A stretch of 46,394 nucleotides of DNA from Bacillus sp. 522_BSPC (lineage in GTDB: Bacteria > Bacillota > Bacilli > Bacillales > Cytobacillaceae): NCBI RefSeq assembly GCF_001076885.1, contig NZ_JVDT01000151.1:1-46394 (forward strand), written 5' to 3'. The notes under the pieces are model-generated. The model was not told the DNA's origin. It did not search any database and was given only the letters and a program-made list of their open reading frames with translations. Below are positions 23,173-31,265 of the stretch, piece by piece (position 1 is the stretch's first letter; every line of letters starts with the position of its first letter). The position numbers and the translations under genes are program-made.

Positions 23173-23230
23173 AAAAAAGTTCATTTCCTAAGGAATAGAT
23201 TAGCTTCTAAGGAATGGACTTTTTTGTTTG
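23173..23230 (+). terminator. Rho-independent terminator
   Basis: AAAAAAGTTCATTTCCT... pairs with ...AGGAATGGACTTTTTT around an A/T-rich loop. Confidence 0.7.
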
Positions 23231-23384
23231 TAAATGAATAATGTTTATTGAATTTTTCAAACGGTTGTTCTTTCACCGGTAACATTCCGATAAAGATAGG
23301 GTTAATTTAATTCAATTATCGGAAGGAAATAGGGATATAGAAAGGGAATATAGATATACCGGATTAAATAAAGGGGAGAAGGCT

Positions 23385-23756
23385 ATGAGTAAATCATTTA
23401 TTGAACAAGTCCATTATATTCGAATTCCTGTAAAAGATTTAGAACTGTCTGCAAAATGGTATAGAGATGTACTAGGGCTGCAGTTGCTAAACAATACAGA
23501 GGAACTTGCCATTATAAAAGTGAATGAAGGACCTTTTTTACTTATCTTAGTTCCTACTGAGGATGAAACATTTGCACATTTTACAATTGATAATAAACAA
23601 GAATTTAGCATTGGTTTTACAAGTCCAGAATTATCTAAATTTCATCAACACTTAATTAATAATCAAGTTAAGGTGGAGGATATAAAAGAAGATAATGGTC
23701 ACACCTTTTTCCACTTTTATGACCCAAATGGAAATAAGCTCCAAGTACACTGGTAA
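23385..23756 (+). CDS. VOC-family (glyoxalase-like) protein
   Basis: A 123-aa single-module VOC protein. The opening VHYIRIPVKDLELSAKWYRDVLGL and the ending FFHFYDPNGNKLQVHW are typical, with metal-ligand positions His near the start and end. Members include glyoxalases, dioxygenases and antibiotic-binding or -modifying proteins such as fosfomycin or bleomycin resistance proteins; the subtype is not clear. AAAGGGGAGA precedes the ATG. It stands between ycnI and a predicted protease. Confidence 0.8.
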   Translation: MSKSFIEQVHYIRIPVKDLELSAKWYRDVLGLQLLNNTEELAIIKVNEGPFLLILVPTEDETFAHFTIDNKQEFSIGFTSPELSKFHQHLINNQVKVEDIKEDNGHTFFHFYDPNGNKLQVHW

Positions 23757-23837
23757 GATTAAAATAATTCCCCATATTTTTACCTAAAAAACCTATTTAC
23801 TATCTGTTGGACTTTGTAATTATTGAGGAGATATTTT

Positions 23838-24764
23838 ATGCGTTTATTTGGTGTTTTTATCGTTTTACTTTTTTGTACAGTGCTGATATCATTTGATCAA
23901 AAAACTTTAGATGAAACGTTGATTTATTCGTACAATCATCCTGAAACAAATCAAGAATTTAATATTATTCATGTTTATAAGCTATATGACAACTATGAAA
24001 AGAGGATAGAAAAGGATTCTACTATTCCAAAAGAGCAAATATTTGAAGAAGAAGTAATTGAACCGGTTTTTGAAGCATGCTACCAGGATGGGGAATACTT
24101 TGAAAGAAGTGGGAAAACATATTCAGTCGAGCCTCCAGAAGACATGGAACTTGTTAACGCGATTATAAATACAATGGATGAGGAAAAAATAAATAATGCA
24201 ATTAAAGAAGCATTAATAGAATCCGCTAATTATATTCCATCAAACAAAGCTACAGATGTATGCATTTATCCAACTCCATACGATCCTGATTTGCCACAAA
24301 TGGTAACCGAAGGAACAGGGAAAATCAGTGTTCTTTACACGTTATTTTTTGATGAAGAATTTTTGAAGGTTGGAATAGCACATGAATACCATCATAGTGT
24401 TTGGACGGAAAAGTATTTTAATAGAGAAAGCTCTGATACAGTATTGGATATTTTAGTTTTAGAAGGAAAAGCAGTGATGTTTGAAAACATTGTTTATCCT
24501 GGTAATTCGTATGAAGATCCAAGCTATCCTTTCTTAACAGAATATTGGGAACTAGTAGAGCCTGAATTGAATTTTTATGATGGATACCGTGCCTATGAAA
24601 TAATCTATGGAGGGGACGAACTTCCTGAGAATTATGGGTATAACGCGGGATATCATTTAGTAAAAGCTTATTTAGACTCGCATACAAGTCTTACCCCCGA
24701 AGAATGGACAGAGGTATCTGGAGAAGAGATTTATGAGGATGGAAAATATATTGAGCTATATTAG
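23838..24764 (+). CDS. Predicted zinc metalloprotease (DUF2268-like), membrane-anchored
   Basis: A 308-aa protein with an N-terminal hydrophobic segment (LFGVFIVLLFCTVLISF) that acts as signal or anchor. The mature part has the HExxH zinc motif in GIAHEYHHSVW, followed about 25 residues on by DILVLEGKAVMFE, which can supply the third ligand Glu, as in DUF2268 predicted Zn-proteases. GAGGAG lies 7 nt before the ATG at 23838; the TTG at 23823 has no site. Likely acts outside the membrane. It has no gene partner nearby that hints at a substrate. Confidence 0.75.
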   Translation: MRLFGVFIVLLFCTVLISFDQKTLDETLIYSYNHPETNQEFNIIHVYKLYDNYEKRIEKDSTIPKEQIFEEEVIEPVFEACYQDGEYFERSGKTYSVEPPEDMELVNAIINTMDEEKINNAIKEALIESANYIPSNKATDVCIYPTPYDPDLPQMVTEGTGKISVLYTLFFDEEFLKVGIAHEYHHSVWTEKYFNRESSDTVLDILVLEGKAVMFENIVYPGNSYEDPSYPFLTEYWELVEPELNFYDGYRAYEIIYGGDELPENYGYNAGYHLVKAYLDSHTSLTPEEWTEVSGEEIYEDGKYIELY

Positions 24765-24907
24765 TAAAAAGTAGTGAAATATTCTATAGGAAAAAAGGAA
24801 AGCACTATAGCTGTTTAAAGGGAGAATATTAAGTTATAATGGAAAACAATATAATTTAGATAGCAGTCCTATATGGATGCAATTTGTGGTAAAGAAGTGT
24901 GGAGACA

Positions 24908-26344
24908 ATGGAGTGGAAACCTGATCGACAAATAAAAAAAGCAATTTATAAGCAACTAGCTGAGTTTATTGAAAATGGTATCGCAGATGGATCTTTTCTT
25001 TTAGACAAGCCGTTGCCATCTGAAAGAACTTTAGCAAAATTGCTAGAATTGAATAGAAGTACAGTAGTTGCAGCCTATGATGAGTTAGAGTCAAATGGAT
25101 TAATTGAAAGAAAACGCGGCAGTGGAACAACAATCAGTAAGGATATATGGGGAATAACCAAAAAGCGTGTGCCTAGCTGGAATCGCTATATTGAAGCTGG
25201 ATCTTTTCTGCCTAATGTACCTGTCATGCAACGGATACGAAAAGAGATGGTGGATCATCATTTGATCAATTTAGCTAGTGGGGAGCTTTCAGAGGATCTT
25301 TTTCCTTTAAAATCGCTACGGGAAATTACTTCTGATCGCTCCTATATTGGGTCATTAGGCTATGATCATCCACAAGGTAGCGAGGTGCTAAGAAAGACCA
25401 TTGCCCATCATATGGAGGAATTTCGAGGTTTGCATACGAATCCGTCTTCTATCTTGATAACGTCGGGAGCCCAACAAGCATTGCATTTAATCATTCAATG
25501 TTTGCTTAAACCCGGGGATGCGGTAGCGATTGAGGATCCCTCTTATCATTATAGTCTGCCATTATTTGAATCAGCAGGAGTTAAAAGCTATTTTTTGACA
25601 GCAGATGAAAATGGCATAAAACCTGATGATTTAATCTCGTTACATAGAAAGCACAGGATTAGAATGATATTTCTAAACCCAGCTTTCCAAAACCCAACTG
25701 GCATTTCCCTCAGTCAAAAAAGGAGGAAGGAGATTTTAGAAATTTCTTCCCTATATGGCATACCAGTAGTAGAGGATGATCCATATAGTTTAACCTCTTT
25801 TTCTGGAAAACCGGTCTTTCCGCTGAAATCGATGGATGAAAATGGAAATGTGTTATATATTAGCTCGCTCTCTAAAATTGTTGCTTCTGGACTTCGAATT
25901 GGCTGGATTATTGGTCCAAAGCCAGTGATTGAAAGATTATCCGATGCTAAGCAACAGGTTGATTTTGGACATTCGAGTTATTCCCAATGGATAGCAAACG
26001 ATTTTCTAGAATCGCCTTCGTTTGCATCCCATTTAAATCATTTAATTAAACAACTTGAAAGTAGAAGAAATCAAATCATCGAAAGCTTAGATACCTATTT
26101 AAAAGGAGAAGTAGAATTCATCATTCCAAATGGCGGGATTCATTTGTGGTGTAAAATAAAAAATGAAGTCAACGAAAACCGTTTATTGGAGGAGTCTTTA
26201 AAAAATGGGGTTATTTATGCACCTGGCTCCACTATGGGTTCCAACTCTCATTATGTTCGATTTACTTATGCGAAAGAAAAAGAAACCAATATTGAAGAGG
26301 GGATAAGAAGATTTGCAGAAGCAATAAAGTCCAGTAGAGAATAA
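24908..26344 (+). CDS. MocR-type PLP-dependent regulator (GntR-aminotransferase fusion)
   Basis: About 478 aa. The N-terminal GntR winged helix includes PLPSERTLAKLLELNRSTVV and LIERKRGSGT, then a linker, then a fold-type I aminotransferase domain: SGAQQALHLI, NPAFQNPTG, VEDDPY and the PLP-binding lysine in ISSLSKIVASGLRIGW. MocR proteins control vitamin B6, GABA or other amine metabolism, usually of a divergent neighbour. No such gene is adjacent here, so the target is unknown. The ATG at 24908 and a GTG at 24899 are both possible starts, with weak ribosome binding sites. Confidence 0.92.
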   Translation: MEWKPDRQIKKAIYKQLAEFIENGIADGSFLLDKPLPSERTLAKLLELNRSTVVAAYDELESNGLIERKRGSGTTISKDIWGITKKRVPSWNRYIEAGSFLPNVPVMQRIRKEMVDHHLINLASGELSEDLFPLKSLREITSDRSYIGSLGYDHPQGSEVLRKTIAHHMEEFRGLHTNPSSILITSGAQQALHLIIQCLLKPGDAVAIEDPSYHYSLPLFESAGVKSYFLTADENGIKPDDLISLHRKHRIRMIFLNPAFQNPTGISLSQKRRKEILEISSLYGIPVVEDDPYSLTSFSGKPVFPLKSMDENGNVLYISSLSKIVASGLRIGWIIGPKPVIERLSDAKQQVDFGHSSYSQWIANDFLESPSFASHLNHLIKQLESRRNQIIESLDTYLKGEVEFIIPNGGIHLWCKIKNEVNENRLLEESLKNGVIYAPGSTMGSNSHYVRFTYAKEKETNIEEGIRRFAEAIKSSRE

Positions 26345-26352
26345 TACAGATG

Positions 26353-26382
26353 AGATGCAAAACAACTTTGCATCTTTTTTTA
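26353..26382 (+). terminator. Rho-independent terminator
   Basis: AGATGCAAA (26353-26361) pairs with TTTGCATCT (26367-26375), then T6. Confidence 0.85.
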
Positions 26383-26408
26383 TAGAGAAGTCAGCATAAA
26401 TTGAAAGT

Positions 26409-26443
26409 GGATGGTCAATTTATATAATAATTGGATGGTCAAT
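26409..26443 (+). repeat. Direct repeat GGATGGTCAAT, 24-bp spacing
   Basis: Exact copies at 26409-26419 and 26433-26443 flank an AT-rich TATATAATAA core. They sit upstream of the YfmQ-like gene, where an operator could be. Confidence 0.5.
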
Positions 26444-26511
26444 GTGAATGAGAAATTTAGTACTATTAATATCGTAGAAATGTTAATTGAATAAGTATGG
26501 AGTGAATGAGA

Positions 26512-26946
26512 ATGACCTGGATTTCTATCATAGCATTAGCCCTATTTTGTATGATAAAAGTTTTAATGACGTGCTTACCAACTGGAGTGGTAGATTGGCT
26601 TTTGGATAAATATAAGATGCATTTAAAACTTAATGATTTGGAGACGGAAATTATCTACAACGAGAGGAAGGTAGATGGGGAGAATAAAGAGACGATAATA
26701 AAACTATTTAATGAAGCGATTGTCAGGGAAAAATATAGTCTCTATCCAGGAAGTGAAGAAACATACCTCAAACCAAATAATGCTGAGTATTCCCTCATTA
26801 TTCATACGAAAAAAGGAAATAAGAATATAAAATTATTCTTAAATAGTTATCACGATCATGTAGATATTGTGAAAAAATACAAAAATAAAATAGTCGCATA
26901 TAGCACCTATCCTCTTCATTTAGATGTTTTAAAAAATAGAATTTGA
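26512..26946 (+). CDS. YfmQ-like protein
   Basis: A 144-aa protein with an N-terminal membrane helix (WISIIALALFCMIKVLMTCL) followed by PTGVVDWLLDKYKMHLKL and a mixed alpha/beta domain ending in VAYSTYPLHLDVL. This resembles YfmQ of Bacillus, whose function is not established. GGAGTGA lies 6 nt before the ATG at 26512 and abuts the ATG at 26506, so 26512 is preferred. A terminator follows at 26962-26987. Confidence 0.55.
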   Translation: MTWISIIALALFCMIKVLMTCLPTGVVDWLLDKYKMHLKLNDLETEIIYNERKVDGENKETIIKLFNEAIVREKYSLYPGSEETYLKPNNAEYSLIIHTKKGNKNIKLFLNSYHDHVDIVKKYKNKIVAYSTYPLHLDVLKNRI

Positions 26947-26961
26947 TTGTTACAAGATTAT

Positions 26962-26987
26962 AACTACCAGTTTGGTAGTTTTTTTAT
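26962..26987 (+). terminator. Rho-independent terminator
   Basis: AACTACCA (26962-26969) pairs with TGGTAGTT (26973-26980), then T6. Confidence 0.85.
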
Positions 26988-27191
26988 GCGTTTTTTTTGA
27001 AAGGTGATGTAAGAGGCAAGGAAGAAAAAGGAAATTGGCAATAAATGTTGAATTGTTTATTTATCAATTATCTCTAATGAACAGAAAAACACGAAAAAGA
27101 AGTGTAGGAATACGGAATTTAATCAGCAAGTGATTCGAAAAAAATAAGTGTTTTATCCAATAATTTAAATAAAGAAAATAGGGAGAAATAT

Positions 27192-27485
27192 ATGATACTA
27201 GAAGCTGTGATGTTACAAGTTAAGGAAGGCATGGAGTCAAAATATGAAGAAGCATTTCTCGAGGCATCAAAAATTATTTCTTCGATGAATGGATATATCT
27301 CCCATGAATTACAGAAATGTATGGAAGCAAAGGGGAAATATTTGCTGCTTGTTCAATGGGAAACATTAGAAGACCATACTGTTGGCTTTAGACAATCGAA
27401 TGAATATCAGGATTGGAAAAAGCAGCTACATCATTTTTATGATCCCTTTCCAATAGTTGAACATTTTACAAAGGTTGTCCTTTGA
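27192..27485 (+). CDS. Antibiotic biosynthesis monooxygenase (ABM) domain protein
   Basis: A 97-aa dimeric alpha/beta-barrel type protein. It starts with a beta strand (MILEAVMLQVKEGMESKYEEAF), and the middle has YISHELQKCMEAKGKYLLLVQWETLEDHTVGFRQS, the usual ABM pattern of strand, E-L-Q, and W-x-x-x-x-x-H-x2-x-R-x-S. Members range from quinol monooxygenases to haem-degrading enzymes; residues specific for either were not identified. GGGAGAA lies before the ATG. Confidence 0.8.
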   Translation: MILEAVMLQVKEGMESKYEEAFLEASKIISSMNGYISHELQKCMEAKGKYLLLVQWETLEDHTVGFRQSNEYQDWKKQLHHFYDPFPIVEHFTKVVL

Positions 27486-27598
27486 GGGGATATACATTTC
27501 TTTTTAGCATATAGTAGATGAGTAAAATAATATAAAGAAAAAAGCAGTGTATATATGGTATTTATCATATCGATTGGAATAGTTATAGTAGTTATTAC

Positions 27599-27946
27599 TT
27601 GTCTATAAATAGAAGTAAAACACAGGAATATCCAGATTATCCTTCCAGGCTGGCTTGTTTATATGCTGCGAAAAGTTATGATGAGGTTCTAAAATGGAAA
27701 GCATTATTTGATTCCTATAACCGCAATGTATTACAGATTGTTAAGCTTCTTGTGATGGGGAATTATTTTGAAGGAGATGGAGAACTATTGCCAACTATAG
27801 AGGCTGCACCTTTCCACAAAAAAATAGAACAGGCTCGGCAATATTGGAAAGGAAACGAGAAAAATGAGCTACCTGAGCTTTTGATCAATGGAAAAATTGA
27901 AGTGGTCGAGATTATTCATGATTTTACAATTGGCAAATTTAATTAA
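27599..27946 (+). CDS. DUF2441-like protein, 5' end uncertain or truncated
   Basis: The visible 115 aa have [20 protein letters not shown], then a helical [25 protein letters not shown], then [18 protein letters not shown], resembling the C-terminal part of DUF2441 proteins. The TTG at 27599 has no ribosome binding site. The same frame is open upstream to 27536 and encodes [13 protein letters not shown] directly before it, which looks like genuine family sequence, but offers no ATG/GTG/TTG start. The gene may use a rare start or have lost its 5' end. Function unknown. Confidence 0.5.
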   Translation: MSINRSKTQEYPDYPSRLACLYAAKSYDEVLKWKALFDSYNRNVLQIVKLLVMGNYFEGDGELLPTIEAAPFHKKIEQARQYWKGNEKNELPELLINGKIEVVEIIHDFTIGKFN

Positions 27947-27963
27947 AAGTGGATAATGAAAAT

Positions 27964-27995
27964 TTGAACAAACATTTTGAAACCTATTTGTTCAA
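27964..27995. repeat. 9-bp inverted repeat
   Basis: TTGAACAAA (27964-27972) and TTTGTTCAA (27987-27995) are perfect inverted copies with a 14-nt loop and no T run. Operator or weak terminator cannot be told apart. Confidence 0.4.
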
Positions 27996-28066
27996 CAAAC
28001 TTATAAAATATAAGGCGAATAGCAGCTAATATAAGCATTCATAATGATCAAAAAGGTGTGAAAAAA

Positions 28067-28255
28067 ATGTTTAAATCTGAAATGGTTAACAGAATAGTTT
28101 CATTGGTCGGTTTTTGGATTGTCGTCCTTATTGTCTTATTTAGTGATAATTCGATTGGTAGCAGTATCTATTTTTGGGGAATAGTGGTTGTGTTTACTGC
28201 TTATGATGTATATAGGGTTGTAGTTGCTGGAAAGAAAAACAATAGTGAAGTATAA
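28067..28255 (+). CDS. Small two-helix membrane protein, unknown function
   Basis: About 62 aa with two hydrophobic helices (RIVSLVGFWIVVLIVLFS and SIYFWGIVVVFTAYDVYRVVV) and a short basic tail. AAGGTGT lies before the ATG at 28067; a GTG at 28058 abuts that site. No family recognised. It is not obviously linked to either neighbour. Confidence 0.55.
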   Translation: MFKSEMVNRIVSLVGFWIVVLIVLFSDNSIGSSIYFWGIVVVFTAYDVYRVVVAGKKNNSEV

Positions 28256-28482
28256 AGGAACGAGTGCTTAATCTAAGAAAGAATAGTGCTTCTTTTGTAA
28301 TATGTTATGGTTGGTGGAAGAAAAAATAGTTTATTATCGTATACAAAAATTATTAATTGTTTCAAACATTAACTCCTTGTTATATACTTATAGTTCATTA
28401 TGTATGTTTTTTTACCATAATAAAAGGATAAGACTAACTAATGATAGATACGTAAATGGACAAGAAAATCGGAGTTGATTCT

Positions 28483-28638
28483 ATGAGTAAAGCAAAAGGT
28501 AAGGGCGGAACAGGCAGAGGAACAGATAAGAAGGGTTGGAATCGCTGGCAACCTAGTGCAAACAAAAAAAAGAGTAACAAGCCTTACACGAGTAAAGGTG
28601 TTAAAAATCGCAAAAATACAGAGACATCGGAAAAATAG
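28483..28638 (+). CDS. Small basic protein (DUF3934-like)
   Basis: A 51-aa, Lys/Gly-rich protein: SKAKGKGGTGRGTDKKGWNR at the start, a central WQPSANKKKSNKPYTSKG, and a polar tail. The pattern recalls the DUF3934 family of Bacillus, which has no known role; the charge suggests nucleic-acid binding. CGGAG is 8 nt before the ATG at 28483, so the in-frame ATG at 28456 is not preferred. A terminator follows. Confidence 0.6.
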   Translation: MSKAKGKGGTGRGTDKKGWNRWQPSANKKKSNKPYTSKGVKNRKNTETSEK

Positions 28639-28672
28639 TTTCTGTTGCTATATAACAGACGGAGCGATTCTT

Positions 28673-28697
28673 TCATGAGGAAGGATCGCTTTTTCCT
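28673..28697 (+). terminator. Rho-independent terminator
   Basis: AGCGATTCTT (28673-28682) pairs with AAGGATCGCT (28681-28690 region, short loop within CATGAGG), then TTTTCC. Confidence 0.6.
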
Positions 28698-28779
28698 TAT
28701 TTAAATTTTTTCCAAGCTAGGTAAAGCAGGAATCGATTGTTAAAAACTAGAATAAAAAGTGAAGGGGGAGTGATAAGCA

Positions 28780-29235
28780 ATGATTAAATTAGATTTAATG
28801 AATTCTGATGAATATAAAACATATCTATCTTCTGCAATTAAAACCTATGCACAAGAAAAAGTTTTGTCAGGAAATTGGAAGCAGGAAGAATCCATAAGAA
28901 AAGCGGAAGAGGAATATGCAAAACTTTTGCCGCAAGGAGAAAAGACGGAGCGGAATTTCTTATACACGATTCGAAAGGATGACGAGTCAGTTGGCGTTAT
29001 TTGGCTCGCACAAAAGTCTGAAAAACTAGGGTTTATCTATGATATACATATAAGAGAAAAATACCAAGGGAATGGCTATGCCAAAGAAGCACTAAAGCAA
29101 ATAGAGATGGTTGGGCAGGAGGTCGGATTGAAAAAAATAGGTCTCCATGTTTTTGGTCATAATCTAGTAGCCCGAGGATTATATGAGAAAGTAGGGTATG
29201 AGACTACGAATGTTTTGATGGAAAAAGACATTTAA
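28780..29235 (+). CDS. GNAT family N-acetyltransferase
   Basis: A 151-aa GNAT protein. The N-terminal half is helical (AIKTYAQEKVLSGNWK); the core has SVGVIWLA, then LGFIYDIHIREKYQGNGYAKEALKQ with the acetyl-CoA loop Y-Q-G-N-G-Y-A, and GLKKIGLHVFGHNLVARGLYEKVGY at the end. It resembles ribosomal-protein or amine acetyltransferases of Bacillus, substrate unknown. AGGGGGAG precedes the ATG. Confidence 0.85.
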   Translation: MIKLDLMNSDEYKTYLSSAIKTYAQEKVLSGNWKQEESIRKAEEEYAKLLPQGEKTERNFLYTIRKDDESVGVIWLAQKSEKLGFIYDIHIREKYQGNGYAKEALKQIEMVGQEVGLKKIGLHVFGHNLVARGLYEKVGYETTNVLMEKDI

Positions 29236-29295
29236 TTCTACTATTTATGAAAATCGTTATTATTGAATAATTGATAATTTAAAAAAGGAGAACTT

Positions 29296-29829
29296 ATGAG
29301 TGAAAAAAGAAAATTAGTATTATTTATTGCCTCAAGCTTAGATGGATATATTGCGACGAAAGACGACTCTCTTGAATGGCTATTCAAAGTAGAAGGGGAA
29401 GGGGATAACGGAATTAGCGAGTTTTATGAAACTGTGGATACCATTTTGCTTGGTAAAAGGACTTATGATTGGATTATGAACCAAGAAGGAGGGGAATTTC
29501 CATATAAAAACAAAAACTGTTATGTATATACAAAGTCTTCTATTGAGGATACAGAGTATGTGAAATTTGTTAATGAAGATGTCACTAAATTTGCTGATAA
29601 GCTAAAAAGCGAAGAGGGAAAATCGATTTGGATTGTTGGTGGAGGAGAACTATTATATTCTTTTATGAAAGAAAAATTGATTGATGAAATCATTGTAACA
29701 ATAGCTCCAACTATTCTAGGCAATGGCCTTCCGTTATTTAAAGAGGGGAATTATCAATTAGACCTTTCTTTGAAAAGATTAAGAACCTTTAATCAGTTTG
29801 TAGAGCTTCATTACGTAGTAAAAGAATAA
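29296..29829 (+). CDS. Dihydrofolate reductase-like (RibD C-terminal domain) protein
   Basis: A 177-aa protein of the RibD_C/YyaP type: LFIASSLDGYIATKDDSLEWL, then TILLGKRTYDWI, then IWIVGGGELLYSFMKEKLIDEI, with the GGGE NADPH-binding turn and TIAPTILGNGLPLF. These are DHFR-fold reductases of largely unknown substrate; they lack the folate-binding features of true DHFR. AAAGGAG lies before the ATG. A terminator follows near 29851. Confidence 0.85.
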   Translation: MSEKRKLVLFIASSLDGYIATKDDSLEWLFKVEGEGDNGISEFYETVDTILLGKRTYDWIMNQEGGEFPYKNKNCYVYTKSSIEDTEYVKFVNEDVTKFADKLKSEEGKSIWIVGGGELLYSFMKEKLIDEIIVTIAPTILGNGLPLFKEGNYQLDLSLKRLRTFNQFVELHYVVKE

Positions 29830-29848
29830 TTTATAAAATGGCTAATTA

Positions 29849-29883
29849 AAGCATTGCTGCAATAAGTGGTAATGCTTTTTTCT
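29849..29883 (+). terminator. Rho-independent terminator
   Basis: AAAGCATTGC pairs with GGTAATGCTTT around a short loop, then T-rich. Confidence 0.65.
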
Positions 29884-29949
29884 ATAGTTGGACACAAAAA
29901 GAACCTCCACCAATGCAAAGGAAGTTCTGTGAAAAATGTAAATCGGATT

Positions 29950-30132
29950 TTAAGATTGGAAATTTTGAAAAAGGGAAATAGTCAGAATAATGGTTGATAA
30001 GGTACCTGCAGACATTAAAGTTATGACTTTACGCTTGTTTTTTAATTTATTCTTCTCCTCTGAAGTTTTTACAAGTTCTCGAGATAGCGTACTCCATATA
30101 ACGATCGATACGATTGCTATTAGTAAAAGCAA
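29950..30132 (-). CDS. Small membrane protein, unknown function
   Basis: About 60 aa with two hydrophobic helices (LLLLIAIVSIVIWSTLS and VITLMSAGTLSTIILTISLF) separated by a strongly basic loop (EEKNKLKNKRK). A perfect AGGAGGTGAT site lies inside the longer frame that begins at 30162, so the true start is the TTG at 30132 just downstream of it. No family recognised. Confidence 0.6.
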   Translation of the reverse strand: MLLLIAIVSIVIWSTLSRELVKTSEEKNKLKNKRKVITLMSAGTLSTIILTISLFQNFQS

Positions 30133-30310
30133 TATATAATCACCTCCTACAGAAATTTTCATTGATTGAATAATTTGAATTCTAATAACTTAAATGTAAC
30201 ATATGTGTCTGCATTTTTCATTTGAGCTTAGTCTAAATGGGGATAAACGGAACTTTTAATAGCTATTGTCCGTAGTAAATAGTAGATAAATTATATAGGG
30301 AGGAACAGCG

Positions 30311-30481
30311 ATGTTTAAACTAAAACCCCAATGTTCCTATTGTGGCAAACATATTAAAGGGAATGAAGTTGTTTTTGTGAAAATGCTCTATCCAAAGCGA
30401 AAAGGGATGACGGAAATAAAAGCTTATATACATTATGAAGGGAAATTAATTTGTGAAAAATGCTTTAATACGAAGCAGTAG
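30311..30481 (+). CDS. Small zinc-ribbon-like protein
   Basis: A 56-aa protein with two Cys pairs, CSYC near residues 8-11 and CEKC near residues 48-51, fitting a treble-clef or zinc-ribbon site. Between them is a basic stretch (YPKRKGMTEIKAYIHYEG). GGGAGGAA lies before the ATG. It precedes a small membrane protein gene by 20 bp, so the two may be co-transcribed. Function unknown. Confidence 0.65.
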   Translation: MFKLKPQCSYCGKHIKGNEVVFVKMLYPKRKGMTEIKAYIHYEGKLICEKCFNTKQ

Positions 30482-30501
30482 ATAATTTAGGAGGGAAGAG
30501 A

Positions 30502-30729
30502 TTGAGAACGATATTATATAATAGTGCATTTGCAATAGTGGCAGTGTATATAATCATTCATATAGATAATTATTTGGTAGGAATTATTCCGTTAATTTCT
30601 TTATGGGTTATGTATGACTATACACATAATTTAGAGAAAAAAACAGATGTGAATCGTAAAGTGAAAACTATCGGAACCATATGTTATTTGGTAATTGCCA
30701 TTATTGGATTATTCCTATTCCTTTTATAA
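30502..30729 (+). CDS. Small membrane protein, unknown function
   Basis: A 75-aa protein with about three hydrophobic helices (NSAFAIVAVYIIIHI, LVGIIPLISLWVMYDY, ICYLVIAIIGLFLFLL) and a polar loop THNLEKKTDVNRKVK. It starts at a TTG with AGGAGGGAAG upstream. It follows the zinc-ribbon gene and precedes a GNAT gene by 24 bp, a likely small operon. No family recognised. Confidence 0.6.
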   Translation: MRTILYNSAFAIVAVYIIIHIDNYLVGIIPLISLWVMYDYTHNLEKKTDVNRKVKTIGTICYLVIAIIGLFLFLL

Positions 30730-30753
30730 ATAATATTAATTAGGAGGTTAACT

Positions 30754-31227
30754 ATGTTTGAAACAAGATGGGCTACTTATGACGAGCTGAGTATTATGAC
30801 AGACTACTGGTATAAAATGGCTTGTGAAATGGGAGAAATAGATGGAATACCAAAGCCAAATCTTCGGCGGATTGAAGAAGTGAAAAACATATTTCTAAAG
30901 GAATTTGAATTAGGCAATTTAATGTTTAGAGTTGCTTTAGATAACGACGATGAAAAGATTGTTGCTTGTGCAGGCGGTTTAATTAGAACAGAGTATGCCT
31001 TTCCACTTGCAGAAGAACAAAGTCTCTTTGGTTGGGTGATAGCGGTATATACGATGAAAGAATATCGGAAAAATGGTTTAGCTTCTCAGTTAGTAGATGA
31101 AGTTTGTTTATGGCTAAAACAAAAAGGCGCAAAACGAGCAAGATTATGGTCCAGTTCTACTGGACGAACGGTTTATGAACAGCTGGGCTTTGATAATATG
31201 ATGGATTTATCAAAGAAGCTTTCTTAA
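30754..31227 (+). CDS. GNAT family N-acetyltransferase
   Basis: A 157-aa GNAT protein. Its opening TRWATYDELSIMTDYWYKMA, the strand EKIVACAGGLI, then GWVIAVYTMKEYRKNGLASQ with the acetyl-CoA loop R-K-N-G-L-A, and ARLWSSSTGRTVYEQLGF at the end are all typical. AGGAGG lies 6 nt before the ATG. Substrate unknown. It lies 38 bp before the broken Clp_N-GNAT gene. Confidence 0.85.
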   Translation: MFETRWATYDELSIMTDYWYKMACEMGEIDGIPKPNLRRIEEVKNIFLKEFELGNLMFRVALDNDDEKIVACAGGLIRTEYAFPLAEEQSLFGWVIAVYTMKEYRKNGLASQLVDEVCLWLKQKGAKRARLWSSSTGRTVYEQLGFDNMMDLSKKLS

Positions 31228-31265
31228 AAATAGAAAAAGAAACGATTGAGAGAGGGAAGAGGGTA

